This document shows positions 46,661-60,200 of a DNA stretch of 64,000 bases, one piece after another. How positions within the stretch are numbered: the stretch's first letter is position 1; every line of letters begins with the position of its first letter. Source of the DNA: Nyssa sinensis (Eukaryota; Streptophyta; Magnoliopsida; Cornales; Nyssaceae); NCBI GenBank assembly GCA_008638375.1, contig VIRR01000528.1:155154-219153 (forward strand). The letters are read 5' to 3'. Under the pieces are notes generated by a model. It was not told the DNA's origin. It saw only the letters and a list, made by a program, of their open reading frames with translations, and did no database searches. The position numbers and the translations under genes are program-made.

Positions 46661-46734
46661 TTAAATTCATTATATTCACTATTGTTAAGGTTTTAAATTT
46701 AAGGTAATAAAAAATATATTAACAAAAATAATTA

Positions 46735-46940
46735 GAAATGAAAATTTGCAATTAATAATAAAAATTAATAATTACTACTAATAATAATAATAACAACAAC
46801 AATAATCAATAATAATATATTAGTAACTACTAATAATAATTACAATTATTATTATTATTATTATTTTAGTAATAACTATTAACTAATAACAATAATTTTA
46901 AAATTTAAACAAATATACATATATATATATATATATATCA
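46735..46940. repeat. AAT/ATT microsatellite and (AT)n
   Basis: Imperfect AAT/AAC and ATT runs (46770-46905) and (AT)10 at 46918-46938, in the 5' side of the hAT relic. No coding potential. Confidence 0.85.
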
Positions 46941-47399
46941 ATGTTGAATGTGATTGTACTTTCTCCAATTTACAAACTTGCAATTATAGTAAACTTGATT
47001 ACACTTCAATCAGCAACACAAATAATAATAATATTTACAAAAAGAGCTTGTAAAAATATAATGAAAGCAAATATTAATGAGAGAGCTTGTAAAAAAAATT
47101 GTACGGTAAAGAGAATGTGGGTGAATTAGTGAAAAAAAATGAAAAAAAAGTGTAGAGTATTTATAGGAAAAATTTGTAAGTAAAATTTCAATTGTACCTC
47201 TAAAACTAGTCGTTATATAGTTGTTAGGAGTGCTAAAATAGTCAATTGCATTAACTTTTCAATTACACCCTTAAAACTAGTCGTTAATATAATTGTTGAT
47301 CCAAAAGTGATCATTTTAATTTACCTTTTAGTAATACCTTTAAAAGTAGTTGTTAATATGCCTATTGTAGGAGAGGGGGATATTAAAAGAATACTATGA

Positions 47400-47560
47400 A
47401 CTTAAAAAGAGGAGGGAATCCTGCATTAACACGACATGTCGCATCGTGTTGTACCCACACTGTGCCAACGAGCCTTCATATCATGTCGTGCTTAGGTCAA
47501 GCCCAACACGACCTGTTGATTCATGTCGTGCCGCCTCTAATCTTATCGCCCGACCATTTT
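47400..47560. repeat. Subterminal repeats of the hAT element
   Basis: 'aacacgacatgtcgcatcgt', 'tcatgtcgtgcttaggtcaa', 'cccaacacgacctgttg' and 'catgtcgtgccgcc' are alternating CGTGT/ACACG words as found in the ends of hAT elements with 'GTCGTG' subtermini. The exact end and TSD are not resolved. The 61-codon frames here are not genes. Confidence 0.5.
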
Positions 47561-48460
47561 ACTACTCTACTAGTTATCTAATTTTGTCTTTCGTAATTTG
47601 CTTGACCACGTCAACTTATCAATCCCAATAGGCCAATGCTGATACTAAGCAATCATTAAACACAAAGCTCAAATGCCTCTCCCACTCGGACCTCATTAAT
47701 ATGGCACTTGTTCCATATTTGAGCATAATTAGGATACAAACAACCCCAATATTTTTCTAAATTGGATCAACTTAGTTCAAACTTTAAACTTATTTTTCTC
47801 CAATTCTAAATACAATTCTAAGGTTCGGATTCTACATTATCAAACGTAAATAGTATTTTCTCACTTTTGAGCCTATTACTCACATTTGGGCCGATAAAAT
47901 GGAAAACCTTTACTCAGTTAAACCTATCAGGCTTTTTTATTTTATTTTTTGTAATTTACACTAACCTCTAAGTTTTTTAAAATTACATTAACTTTCCCTA
48001 TTTTACTTAACAAATTATAAAGACCCTTTTTCAGTAAATTTTTTCTTTCAAAATACAAAACTATCCCTCCTGTTTTTTTCTTTTACATTTTTCAATTTTC
48101 CCAATTTTTTGACTTTTATAAGATTTTTTAATATAAAAGTAAATTTTTGGTAAATAAATTATTTTCATTCTATATAAAAATAAATTTAAAGTTTTAATCA
48201 AAATTTATCTAAATATTCAAAAAAGTAAAAAAAAAATGATCAAAATAGAAAAAAAAAATTTAATAGCGATCATATTGTAAAAATTGCTATAACAGGGGGT
48301 GGGTGGAGGTTAAGCAATCACAGAAAGATAAAAAATAAAAAAGTTTAGTTTATCAACATATTTTTTCAACCCTTCAACTATTCAAAACTTCATGAAAATA
48401 CACGAGGTTGGTAGAAATACATACTAATAGTATTAAGCGAGCATTTCGAATGTGATTTTT
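47561..48460. other. Intergenic AT-rich DNA
   Basis: T- and A-tracts and no frame or repeat with recognisable identity. It lies 3' of the RUS gene and probably contains its poly(A) region near 48460-48725, but no single signal stands out. Confidence 0.5.
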
Positions 48461-48725
48461 CACCAATGGTGTCATCTACGATTCAACTAAGCTCCTCACT
48501 TCATCATCATCTCTGGGGGAGGCAGAAGGCGTTTGTGTCTCAACTCCTAGTCACAAAATGGCCAGCCATTACAGATCCAAACAGGCACATAGAACATTTG
48601 AACAGTAACCCAATGTCCCAGGTTGTGACACCTGCCCGGTTATCTTGGTTGATAATCCATATTTTACAGGCACACAAGGGTTCTTGGGATCGTATGAACC
48701 AAGACAAAAATGGGTCAGAAAACAA

Positions 48726-51700
48726 TCAAACAGCACTGACTTCTTCGATGACAAGTTCCTTTGGAACCTTCAGATTTATGTTTTGTGTATCCCATCCAGC
48801 TCCTTCCAGCTGTTGTGTGAAATTTTGAAACCTGTCTTCCAATTCCATTAAGCTTTTCTCAAGCCAATCAAAAACATCATCATCATTGCCCCAGTTTTGA
48901 CAAAGCCAGTAAGTCTGCCACACGCTTCGCAAAACAGATAGACTCGTAGCTCCCACCTGTTTGGAGAATATAAAAGGTTTTCTAAGTTTTAACTCAAAAG
49001 ATTTAGTCTTGCATAAATCCTTGCAAGTTCTAAGTGCATACCTTGAAAGCCACAAAGACCTCAAAATTTATTTCTTGCTGTTGGTTAACCACAAGAACAT
49101 ATTTTTCCTTTGCATACAATTTGAGAAGCATCTTCACCTGTTCCAATCAGATAATATTAAGGGTACATTTCCTGTTGACCTGAAATGCACTTCATTTTGT
49201 ATCACTAGCTTCCAAGCGTATGAAAAACAGGACAGCATATACCAACAAAACCACCACTCTTGAGGCCTTTATACCTCTATACATCATCGTTCAATAACAT
49301 GAACAGAGGACCCAAAAACAAAGGCCTTTGACAGAATTGTCTCCTAAAACTTGAACTATGTGCTAGAATGAAGTCACTGAAAAATGCACAAATGGCACCT
49401 GCGGACAGTGTAGCAAAACTCATTTGGCAAAAAGGTGCCAGGATGAACTCAAAGTTCACATTTGCAGTCATATTTGGCAACAGGTGAACTTATCATGTAT
49501 TCCATAAAAATTCAGCAAAGCACATTTGAGACATGCTAATAACCGTACCGGCATCACAAGAAAATTGAGTTTAGCCAAATGACAAAAGTATACACAGCCA
49601 AGCCACACAACACAACCAAAGGTAAACCTCCAGCGTTATAACAGTTTTTGGATTATACTCATGATGGATCTTATTGTATAGTTAAGCAAGCTCTGGAAAC
49701 TCTTCTGATGTATATCTAATACAAATACACTATTTAAACTTTACTTTTTGAAAAAATGAAAATTGTTTTGATGTCATAAATGCTAATAGTCTAGTATTTT
49801 ATTCTAAAGGTTAAATATATTCTGTTTTGACTGGATAAATGACTGGTAATGAAGCTTTCATTTTTATTTACCAATAAAAAGGAAGCTTTTGCTTTTAAAT
49901 TTAAACTAGCCGAGTCCAACTGAAGCTTAAATAATCTTTCCATCTGAATTTGAATAAAGAAAAAAAAAGACAAGAAATTACTTAAAGAGCTTCAGATGGC
50001 TACAGAAAAATTTTATAGATTACTGCAGTGAAGAAAATGAAGCAATACCATGGAAAAGGATCTCTCCCCACCAAACATCTCTTCCAAGGACACGCCAAAA
50101 ACAATTCGTGGTTTTAAAAATCTTTCCCATGATAAAATATCTTCCATTCTATTGCAATCAACACATCCTGATTCAAACACATTGAAAACAAGTCTTTATT
50201 GTTGTCAAATGGATCAAACTAAAATCAGCCAAGGACCAGAAATAAAACTTACCTGGAACAGTAGAGTGTAAAACATGTGATTTTACCAGTATCCGAGCGC
50301 GCTTGAGATTTATCTGTCAGGAAAGTTGAGTTGAATACAGACAACCCACAAATAAACCTTTACGTAAGATTGTGGATACCCCCCCCCCCCAAAAAAAAAA
50401 GAAAAAAAGCCAAACAAAACAAAATAAACACAAAACTCCACAAAAGGGTGTATTTGTTTATAGAGAAAAATGATTCCAGGGGATTGAAAACAATTAGAGT
50501 GTAAAACAGCAAAACTCAGACCTGTCTATTTACAAATGAAGAGGTGTCCCTCCAACATAAATATAATTTCAAAGTGAAGGGAAAAAAAAGTAATATATGA
50601 TGTCTTACAGTGTTAAATCGAAGTACTGAAAGAGATTGATAGCGTAGCCAAAGGTGCAGAAGCCGCATGGTCATCCATGTCAATGGTACCAGTGGAAATG
50701 ACGTTGAGAGGCCAGGTGTACCCTGTATTTATGGTTCTAAAGTTACATCCATAGAATTTCTTATTGCTGGTAATTTGAGATTTTTTATGGAGAGAATATA
50801 GGAACCATCTTGACAAAATACATCTACCAGGATCAATATGCCCAAAGCAAGGCCAAGCAGCTGAGCAGATACTTCCCAAACTTCCTCCTGAGACACTACC
50901 AAATAAGTTTTAAAGCATTCTCTTTCAAGAGCTTAGATATAGCTTGTACAAGGTGGAGAATTTACAGTCAAAAGTTTGAACGAGGGAGCTACAAAATTCT
51001 CTACTGTGCATTGATCTAACAAAGCCATAGTATGTTACAGTAAAGCATGATAATTTGGCTACTACATCAAGACAAGGTTTTTATTTATTACTCCAATAAG
51101 CAGAACCCAGGAACAAATCAAATATATCTTCTAAAAATTAAATGTAAATTTATTGTAACATAATTGTGCATGAAGCATCACAAGATAACACCAAATGTCA
51201 AAGCATATGTAGCAATCCTGTTCTGAGGTGCTTCAAATGTTGCATAAATGGTCTCCTGGGAAAATACATTATGCCTATGGTCTTCTTAAAAAAACACGAA
51301 GAATATAAAGGCAGAACATAAAAAAGAGTGAGGCAAGTGTTGTACTATTACTTATCAGGGAGGAGGAAAAAACCCACCATCATAGTGTTAAATAACAGCC
51401 GTTACGTTACGTATCAGTTTTTTGACTCTCCGATACCAATACTGACTGATATATCGGTGTTACTAAAATTCACCGCCGTATCAGTCAATACCGTTACATA
51501 TCAACTGTTATAGGCGTTACAAGCCGTTACAAGACCATTTCGGGACTATTACATCTATTTTATATTTTTTTTTCAATTTTTTAATTTTTTTTTCCTACAA
51601 AATTCTTATAATTTCTATTTTTATAATATTTATATATAAGAAAGATACTTAACAAAATAATCCAAAAAAATTGAAATGGGTTAAAACATTCGAGTCAATA

Positions 51701-54700
51701 CGAACTCGAAAAGGCCTCTTGACCTCAAAAATTTTAATTTTTTTTTTATTCCATACCTAATCAACTAAATTAATTTTCATGCTTATAATTATTTTTTGTT
51801 ATTATTAATATTATTTTTTGTAATGCCACTCAAATTAAATAATATTTCTTATTAGTTTAACTTTAAAATATCCATATAAATTAATAAAATATCTTCTTAA
51901 GTGTTATTTATAAATAAATAAAATATCTTCTTAAGTGTTAAAAAATTAAAAATTAATAGTAAAAAAAATTAAAATGTAATGATTGTAATCAAGATATGTG
52001 TATCAATGACTTTTTTGAAATTTGCTAGTGTTTGAAAAAAATTTACGGTTACGGTTTCCGATTCCCGTTACGAATCACCCGATACTCCCGATGCCATTAC
52101 ACCGCAACCACAACCGATTCGTATCCCGTGACCGCAATTTAAATCCATACACACCACAGCCTGCTGTTTTGAGGTTTCCTTTGCAAATTCAAGGTTAATA
52201 TATTTTTTCATACTTGAATGGTTACTCAAAATTAATCAGTACTGCAGATCAAATTGAAGATAATCACTTGCCCTTGAAAGAAAAATGTTTAAGTAGATGG
52301 CCACTTGATGCATCAGCTATTCTAATTGAGTTCAATAGAAACAAAACTCCAGCAAATGCCATATTTCCATCATTTTTTTCTTTGCCCTTACACAATTCCA
52401 TGTCATCCTAGAGGCCAAAGAGATGAGAATCCGAGATTGTGGAGAATCTGAGATTGTGGCAGTTATACACCACCTGAAAGGAATGTGAAGCTTGAAACAT
52501 CTACCTGCAACTTCAACATCTGTTTTCAAATTTCATGCCCAGAGGAACAAAAATTACCCCTTCTTTTCCGCACAAAAAGATGGCAACTATACCAAAGAAA
52601 GGATCTGCAGAGTATGTAACATGTTACTATGACACTGAATCTATCAAGTTCACTGACTTACGTCGATGTTTTAAAGATGTACAATTGCTGATGTTTCCGC
52701 CTATTAGTTCACCAGAGTTCTGGAGTTCTAGTAATTATAGTACAAACAAATACAAGTAAATACCTTTGCTGCTACTTCCCCAAGATTTCCTGATATTGCA
52801 AAATGGTTCTGAATCACACGAAAGGAAGGATCTTTTAATCCCCTTGCCACAGCCTGTTAAAATTATATCGTCAAGCAAAAACAATAAAATCCCACAAAAA
52901 AAAAGAAACAAAAACTTCGCTTAATCTGCCATTACTTATAAGTAAAAATATTTACAGGAGATACAAAATTTTAACACGCCAAAAATAATCACCATAAAAA
53001 AAAATTTGTACTCCTAAGAAAATAAGATATGATGGATGTAGCATGTAACTCCACCTAAGCCAGTCAAGCATAAGGAAGAAGTCGGTGGTTGGTGGGTAAA
53101 ACTAGGAGCATATCAAAACAATAATGATGAAATTAGGAATGATTGAGAGAGAGTATAACCAAAAATGATTCCAATTAGAATACCTTCGTAAGATTTCCAA
53201 GAGATGCCAGTGGTAGGAAATAGGCAGGATATAATTGGGTACTGAGATCAAAGATGCTGCATAATATATTGACAAATTTATAGCTTTAACTAATTGCAAC
53301 TCAAAGAACTTGACACGTTCCAAACAAAATGCTTATTATGAAGACCTTCCTGCACTGCCAATGAAGTCTGCATACATGCGCCACTGTTTTGGGTCATCAT
53401 CAAAAAGATTGCCAAACCGCCCACCTGAAAAAGATAGCTACAGTTACTGGAACACACTCAGCATAGCCTTTTGTTTCCATTAGCTTAATTGACTATTTCC
53501 AGACCAATGAACAAGCGTCCAACAGCACCAATGCCATCCTTTGACACCCATCTACAAAAAATAAAATTAAAAAGGCAATGTTTCAATACAGTAAAAGAGT
53601 ACTTTAAATTCAATGGAGTGACTCTCTTTTCCCTTTAAACATGCATTATATGTGCATGTCCTTTCTGGAAAAAGAAAAGGAATTTATCATGAATCAATCT
53701 TTCTATAGCTTAAGGCTATCCCAAATGTTCTCTCCACAATTTCCTTATAAATAAATAATATTGCACTGAAATGTCAAGGGAGTATAAAGATCCATACCAC
53801 CTAAGAAGCATGAACATTCTATTTTGACTCATGTATCAATGTTGGACACATCTGGCACACGGACACATTCATGACACGTGTCGGACATGCAAGAATAAAG
53901 TGTCTAATTTTTTTTTCTGGAATTCCAAACACGTTAGGACACGTTTCTGAAATTGTTTTCTTTTTTTTTCCTGTTTTTCTCTTTGGGGTTATGTGTGTGT
54001 GTGTTTTCTATGTAGTAGGTAGCAAATTTTTTGAAACTTGGATCATGAATGTTGAATTAAATGAAGTTGTTCTTGGATTTTTTATAACTTTCTTATTTTG
54101 ATATCTTAATAAAATTGCTGTGAGTGTGTTTTCATGCCAATTTTGATTGAAATAATATTAGGATTTTATTATATGGTTATATAAAAAATATAATATATAT
54201 TCAATGTGTCCTTATGTATCCATGTCCTATTTTTTTGTGAAATGTTGTGCCCATGAGTCCATGTCCTATTGTATTTGTGTTGTGTCAGTGCTTTTTAGCA
54301 TATCGCCAACAAAAGTAAAAAGTCACCTGATGGCAGCAGCGGAAGCAGCAGCTGTAGTTCCTGAGAAAGAGCCCACACCAACGGCCTACACAATTAGTGC
54401 TTAAAAATTATTTTGAAAGCTATCAAAAATTCACAACTAAAAAACTGCATTTGTAAAAGGCAACAGCAGCAAAAAGGAAAACCATGAAAAAGGAAATAGC
54501 CCAACCAAATAAACTCAAAACTCCATGGAGATGAAGTGCCTAAGGGGTGGATAACTAAGGAAATGTCAAAAGAAGAACAAAAGTGATATAGTAGAACTTC
54601 AGTTCTGGATGCTTGAACATATATTACAATGCACAGATTTTCAATACCAAACACACATGATGAAGTTTAGACTGTAGCAATATGCACAAATTTAGTAGTA

Positions 54701-55067
54701 AAAAGTCGAAATATAGTTGAAACTTGAGTGTCAATATATAGAGCAACCAAACAATATTTCTCTAACCATTGAATTGGACATATGAAATATCAAAATTCAA
54801 AAACTTGAAACATAACATAGAACTAACTAAAATTCATAAAAAATGAAGTATGAATTGTGTTGATGAATTTCAATGCAGAATATGAACAAAAAAATCTTCT
54901 TTAACATGACATGGAACTGGTTGACGAATTTAGCGACAGTTAAGGGTTTGTTGGCTCCTAATTGATATACCCAAGCAGATTTAATGAACTGAATTAGATT
55001 GACGTGCCTTTAAGAGACTTGAAGTGACCAATGTCTGACAGATCCATGCAGTAACATTGGTAGGGAA
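48726..55067 (-). CDS. RUS5: ROOT UVB SENSITIVE 5-like protein (DUF647), C-terminal 12 exons
   Basis: Exons (minus strand, 5' to 3'): 55067-55008, 54385-54327, 53551-53505, 53424-53346, 53256-53184, 52853-52764, 50887-50828, 50722-50609, 50313-50253, 50167-50049, 49137-49042, 48956-48726 (TGA). They sum to 1089 nt with matching phases and no stop, giving 362 residues. Motifs: 'FPTNVTAWICQTLVTSSLLK', 'AVGVGSFSGTTAAASAAIR', 'WVSKDGIGAVGRLFIG', 'DDDPKQWRMYADFIGSAGS', 'GLKDPSFRVIQNHFAISGNL' then GEVAAK, 'LLHLWLRYQSL', 'FLKPRIVFGVSLEEM', and C-terminal 'GAGWDTQNINLKVP'. This is the DUF647 core and tail of RUS proteins, a plant family linked to UV-B responses and vitamin B6/auxin biology; the biochemical activity is unclear. 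The WVSKDGIG type favours RUS5 over RUS4 (from memory; paralogue less sure than family). The N-terminus, about 80-150 residues with any transit peptide, is right of the window or lost. Confidence 0.9.
51385..52150. mobile_element. MITE-like element in a RUS intron
   Basis: AT-rich core (51550-52010) between GC-richer ends that mirror each other: left 'ttaaataacagccgttacg', right reversed 'tttaaattgcggtcacggg', and 'gataccaatactgactgata' versus 'gatactcccgatgcc'. Located between exons 50828-50887 and 52764-52853. TSD not resolved; no coding. Confidence 0.5.
53826..54306. mobile_element. Short non-autonomous transposon, copy 1 (intronic)
   Basis: Homologous along its length to 58793-59300: 'ggacacat...ggcacac', 'ggaattccaaacacg', 'ttgaaacttggatcatgaa', 'tgttgaat', 'ttattttgatatcttaataa', 'ttcatgccaattttgattga', and ends in repeated 'tccatgtcctat' words. 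The GC-rich ends (cgtgtcggac / gtgtccgtatccg) with an AT-rich core fit a DNA-transposon derivative. It ends about 20 bp from the splice donor of exon 54327-54385. Confidence 0.6.
55001..55009 (-). other. Non-canonical GC splice donor in the RUS gene
   Basis: On the minus strand the exon ends ...CTTAAAG and the intron starts GCACGTC, while the acceptor at 54386-54387 is a normal TTGTGTAG. Joining here gives ...SLLK|AVGVG in phase 0, as expected for the family. No GT within reach preserves the frame. The neighbouring introns all use GT. Confidence 0.8.
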
Positions 55068-55104
55068 CTGTAACAACATGTATTCTAAGTAATCATCTGA
55101 AACT

Positions 55105-57208
55105 GACCCTGCATTAGATGTGAACAGGGTTTAGAAAAATGCATAAAATTTACTAGGGATTAAGTGACCATAACAATTAGATCCACTAAATAGATTCTAC
55201 ACATGCAATAACATCCCTGGTGGAAGTAGGAATGGCAACGGGTCGCGTTTGGGGCAGGGACGGCAACGGGTCGGGTTTGGGGTAGGGACCCCGCCCCTAC
55301 TCTGACCCCATCCCCGCCCTGACCCCACTGCTCAAGAAGGCAAAAATATTTCTAAAACCTGCTGTGCTGTTCAATACTTACCCCCCAAATAATCTATATA
55401 ATCTGCTATGAGAACAAAAAATTAAAACAAAATATGAACTACAACAAAGATAGTTTTGGATGAAATAAACATATTCAAATCTATGAAAATAAAATATAAA
55501 CTACAAATCAAATGCACAGATGAAATAAAAATATTCAAAAGCACAACAAAGAAAATATGAACAATAAAATACAAACTGAGAGTGAATAATGCAATATGAA
55601 CTAGAAGTCCACAACACAGAAAAACAATTATAGATTAAATAAACATATTCAAATATCTAAATCTAAGAGTTACAAATCAAATGCACATGCACAGATCAAG
55701 TAAGAGTTTGGTTCAAAAGCACAGATCAACTAAGAGTGAGATTCAAACATACTGTTGTGCTGTGAGAGAGAATAAGGTGCTGTGAGTTTTTTGCAGAGAG
55801 AGAGACCGAGATACTGAGGTTGCGACTCTCTATGAGTGAGATTATGTACTGAGAGTGAGATCGATTGAGAGAGCGAGATTGATTGAGAGAGTGAGATTGT
55901 GTACTTGCATGCTTGAGATGGAGAGAGATCTGCTTGAGCGAGTGGGATAGCTGAAGAGGCGACAGGAAGCGACAACGTAGGCTGATGCGGTGACAGCGAT
56001 GATGGTGACGGCGTGAGGCGACGATGGTTCGAGTGAGGGCAATTGCGTGAGGGTAGAGGAACTGTTGAAGTGATGTAATGAAACAGTAGGGCAGAAGTTT
56101 GGCTTTTATATGTGTAGGTATGTTTTGAAATTATGTATAATAACAGGGGTATTAGTATTATTGCTATATAAACGGGACGGGGTGGGGCTGGGTGACCCTT
56201 CCCCGACCCTGACCCTAACCCTAACCCTAACCCCGACCCCGTCCCCGTCCCCGTCCCCGTCCCAAACCCATGACGGGTTTTGAAATTTTCCCCAAATCAG
56301 CCCTGTCCCCGTTTAACCCACCCTCGAACCCGTACCATTAGGGGCAGGGCAAATTTTCATCCCTAGGTGGAAGGAGGCCTAATGGTTAAATGTCAAAGAC
56401 ATCAAGGACTTGAATTGTCCACAACCACAACACTAAACAGCTCTTAAAGTATAACGTGAACAACCATTGTGATCCAACATACTCCAAATGAAATGTATCA
56501 CATTATAGCATCTACCATGTCTATATTTAATGGATGGAAAAATAATTTAAATGAATTACGATAATTTTCCATAATGGAGCATGTTGAGTAATGAGCTAAA
56601 AAACACTTTTTAAGTTGTCCTCATGCCATAAATCACTAATCAATCCATTTATAAGTGATTTTTTATTGTATGTTGCATTTAGCAAATATTTATTCCACAA
56701 ACTGACACTGCGATGTGAAAAGGGTTCATAAAAATGCGTATAATTTAAACATATAATAAGAAAGTAGGGATTAAGTGATCTTAACAATTAGATCCTCCGA
56801 ACAGACTTGGCTACTACATATCACTCAGCAAATGCAATAACATCCCTAGTGGATGGAAGCATAGTAATTAAATCTCAAATGAATCTAGGACATAGTTACC
56901 ACAATTCGCTCCACCCTTAGCAAATTGCGAATTAGGATCGCACGATCCAAAACATAAATCATTAGCGATTTGGAACACAAGATTTAGCGTTCCAATTTGA
57001 AATATCGAAAGTCCCAAAAAAATCATACAATATATAAGAAAATGCATACATATATTATTAAACTTTTATTTTATAATGGTTTGGATTTATTAAAAATTTC
57101 TGGTGTGTATATATATGGATTCATTACTATGTCTATATTTACTGGATGGAAAATAATTAAAATGAATTGCATTAATTTTCCATGATGGATTTTATATTGT
57201 ATGTTGTA
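55105..57208. repeat. Intronic tandem duplication (about 0.45-0.5 kb), each copy hit by a transposon
   Basis: Copy 1: 55105-55226 plus 56366-56701 (split by the hAT-type element). Copy 2: 56702-57208 and, beyond the LTR element, 60549-60592. Shared landmarks: 'gggattaagtga' (55160/56765), 'caattagatcc' (55176/56787), 'gcaataacatccctggtgga' (55205/56834), 'tgtctatattt' plus 'tggatgga' (56518/57129), 'ttttattgtatgttg' (56660/57191) and 'tattccacaa' (56690/60562). Non-coding intron DNA. Confidence 0.75.
55227..56365. mobile_element. Non-autonomous hAT-type element, 1139 bp, TSD GGTGGAAG
   Basis: Perfect 8-bp duplications GGTGGAAG at 55219-55226 and 56366-56373. Ends TAGGAATGGCAACGGG and, reversed, TAGGGATGAAAATTTGCC form an imperfect TIR. 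Both subtermini are runs of 'gggtcgggtttgggg' / 'ccccgaccctgacc' words including (CCCTAA)3 and (CCCCGT)n at 56213-56262. A GAGAGA/GATTGAGAGAG minisatellite lies at 55790-55930. No transposase; the minus frames 55730-56042 are readings of the minisatellite. Confidence 0.9.
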
Positions 57209-60200
57209 TGTCCTGAAATTTTAATAAAAATGAAATAAATAATTTAGAATATTATTTATTGGATTCATATAAATAATCCATAATAATGTTGGATGTTACA
57301 AAACCTTTTCATTACCCAACTAAATGGGCTGTTTTATTAAGCCCATAATTTATATTAATTAATATATTAAATTGAGCATTTAGTAATGGGTCCTACAAAT
57401 AGAGGCTTTTTGGCCCATTTGGAATATACCTAGAGAGAATAAGATGAAAATCCAACCCAAAAGAACTTATTCTATTTTGTAGTTTATTGTTTTTTTAGCA
57501 ACTCAACAAAAGACTCTAACCCCACCTTCTGAGGACATGCCATATAAATGGCACTTGATGTGAACGTTATGGATTGTATCTTGGAATCATTAGTGACCAC
57601 TAGCACCCGCACGTGGGGAGACACTACAGCTTTACGATAGCACCTTGTGTGTGCCTCTCATCAACTCACAAATATGTTTTCTAATCTTATTTTCTCTCTA
57701 AATTTATAGAAGTTATGTTGCTCTAATTTTATATTTTGATTTAAAAATTAATTTTGTAAATTTTATTGTTGTTACATTGTTTTAAAAATAACTAAATCAA
57801 GTTAAAAAATAATTATTTATGACATTAAATTAAAATGCCCCAACAATCGAAAGCACCCTTCAATATGTCATTCCCGACCTCCATCTGCATTCTGCAGTCC
57901 ACTTGAACTAGTCATTCCATTTTAGCACTGTTATCAAGTATTTGTATTCTTTAACATACATGTGGATATGGCCTTGTATTGAGTATTTTTTAACTCCCTT
58001 AGTTATGTCACACTCTTCTCTTTTTATAATGTGGTTTGTATTATGTACCAACGTCGGGCCGCACAACAATTTAAGATGGGCTTCAATAATGGCTACCAAA
58101 GCCAAGTTAAAAGTAGAAAGTTCAGGTTAAGTCCCATTATATGATATATGACACCTGAGCATAACAGAGTACGAGTTGAACTTGGGTCATAATAGAAGGC
58201 GTGTAATAGCCAGAATAATCAATTTAGACTCATGATGCTAAAAGCCAGCAATAGGAAGTCTAATTGTACTAAACTACAAAATTCTTTCGTAGTAAATAAT
58301 GAAAATCCTCAACAAGTGAGCTTGCTATTCTATCTAATTCTTGTACAGTATATTTTTGTAATCTGAGACAAATTATGAGACTGGGGTAGTAGTTCTCATG
58401 GAAAACACCCAACTTCCAAAATATATTAATACTAGTTGAGGGGAGTGGTAAAATATTGATAATTTTAGCAAAATAACATTATCATAATTACTATTATAGT
58501 GGAAAAATAGATTATCTTGAAAGTGGTTTTTCACCATCTATTCATTTACATGCTAAAGATAGTGGTTGAATTATTAAATGGTTGAGTTGTGCAGAAACCT
58601 TACTGTTATATAAAAAAAATTATCATTATACAATTAACTCTATTGACAGACGTTACCAGTAGCCTCCATCAATGCAATGTAACGCTGTCTTAGAGACGTG
58701 AACTAATGAAGGGGTGTGGAATGAATCTGTGTACTTGCTTCACAATTTTATTTTATTTTTGATAAGTAAAAATAATATAATAGAAGGTGTCCAAGGAGAC
58801 ACACGACACTCTCGAACATTTCCCGGACATGTGTTGGGCACACAAGAAAAGAGTGTCCTAAATTTTTTCTGAATTTCGGACACATTATGGACATGTTTTA
58901 GACACGTTTTCTATTTCCTCTTTCTTTTTCTTTGAATAGTTCCTTTTTTCTCCTCTTTTCCTTGATTCTTTTTGGTTATATATGTTCTATGAAATCGTTA
59001 GTAAATTTGTTTTGGAACTTGAATCATCATGGATGTTGATGATTAATTGAAAAATTTGTTGAATTTTTATTTAATGGATTTTTTATTTTAATATCTTAAT
59101 AATATTTTTTATGATGTGTATTTTTATATCAATTTTAATTTAAATAACCTTAGATTTTTATTCTATATTCATATAAAAAATTTATATAAATTCAACGTGC
59201 CTTTGATGTATCTGTGTCCTTTTTAGAATTGGCGTGTCGGCGTGTCCGTGTCATGTCGTATCCGTATCCCGTGTCCGTATCCGTATCCGTGCTTCTTAAC
59301 TCATGAGAGATCTTTATAATTGTCAGAAATCTTATGGAAAGTCAGTCTAATTTATCCAATCAATTTTAGTTAATTAATTATAATCTTAAAGTGCCTCAGT
59401 AACCAACCTCTGTGATTGAGAATCCTGTGAAGGAGGTTCAAACTTCAATGAACAGAAACAATACATATTGCGTGACTTATATATCTAACACTTTATATGA
59501 GAAACCAATGAAATACAATATAATAAATGCTCATGCTCATCCCCAAGGCAATATACTGTGTTATGTGGCAAATTTAGGAAGGAAGTTTTCTTGAATGAGT
59601 CTGAGGTAGGCATTTTCCTGCGAGGGTAAATGTCACATGTACCCTTGAGAACTCACCTAAGTGAGAGCCATCGTGAGACTGTGACTGTGAAGATTGAGTT
59701 ATCCTCAAAAACTCCCATGAGAATCAAGGTCTGCGCATGGCCATTAATAGCGCAAACCCATACCATGAGTCTTATAGAGATACTATGTGTGTGACTTGTG
59801 AAGTCCAATATAATCTTTTAGATGGAAAGAGTCAACAATAAGAGAGGTTTATCGAATAGTATAATGTTGCCTAAATTTTCTATATAATGTATTTGTTTTA
59901 ATTCTATTTTATTTTTATTAAAAGTGAGGAATTATTGAAATTTTAATAAAAATAAACAATAATTTAGTATATTATTTATTAGGTTCATATAAATGACTCA
60001 TAACAATATTAGTGGGTTGTTTTATTAAGCCATAATTTCTATTAATTAATATATTAAATTAGGTTTTTAGTAATGATCTTTTCTTAAGCCTATAAATAGA
60101 GACTCTTTGCCCCATTTGGGAATATGTTTGAGAGAATGAGATGAAAAATCAACCCAAACAAAACTTCTTTCTTATTTCATTTTATAGTTTCTTGTTCTTG

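Noticed and set aside
48466..48851. Plus-strand frames of 68-120 codons
   Set aside because: They lie antisense to the last exon and 3' untranslated region of the RUS gene, whose exon phases all agree.
56213..56262. (CCCTAA)3-like run that resembles an interstitial telomere
   Set aside because: It is a six-base unit, not the usual plant CCCTAAA, only three units long, grading into CCCCGT repeats inside the subterminal region of a TSD-flanked hAT-type element.
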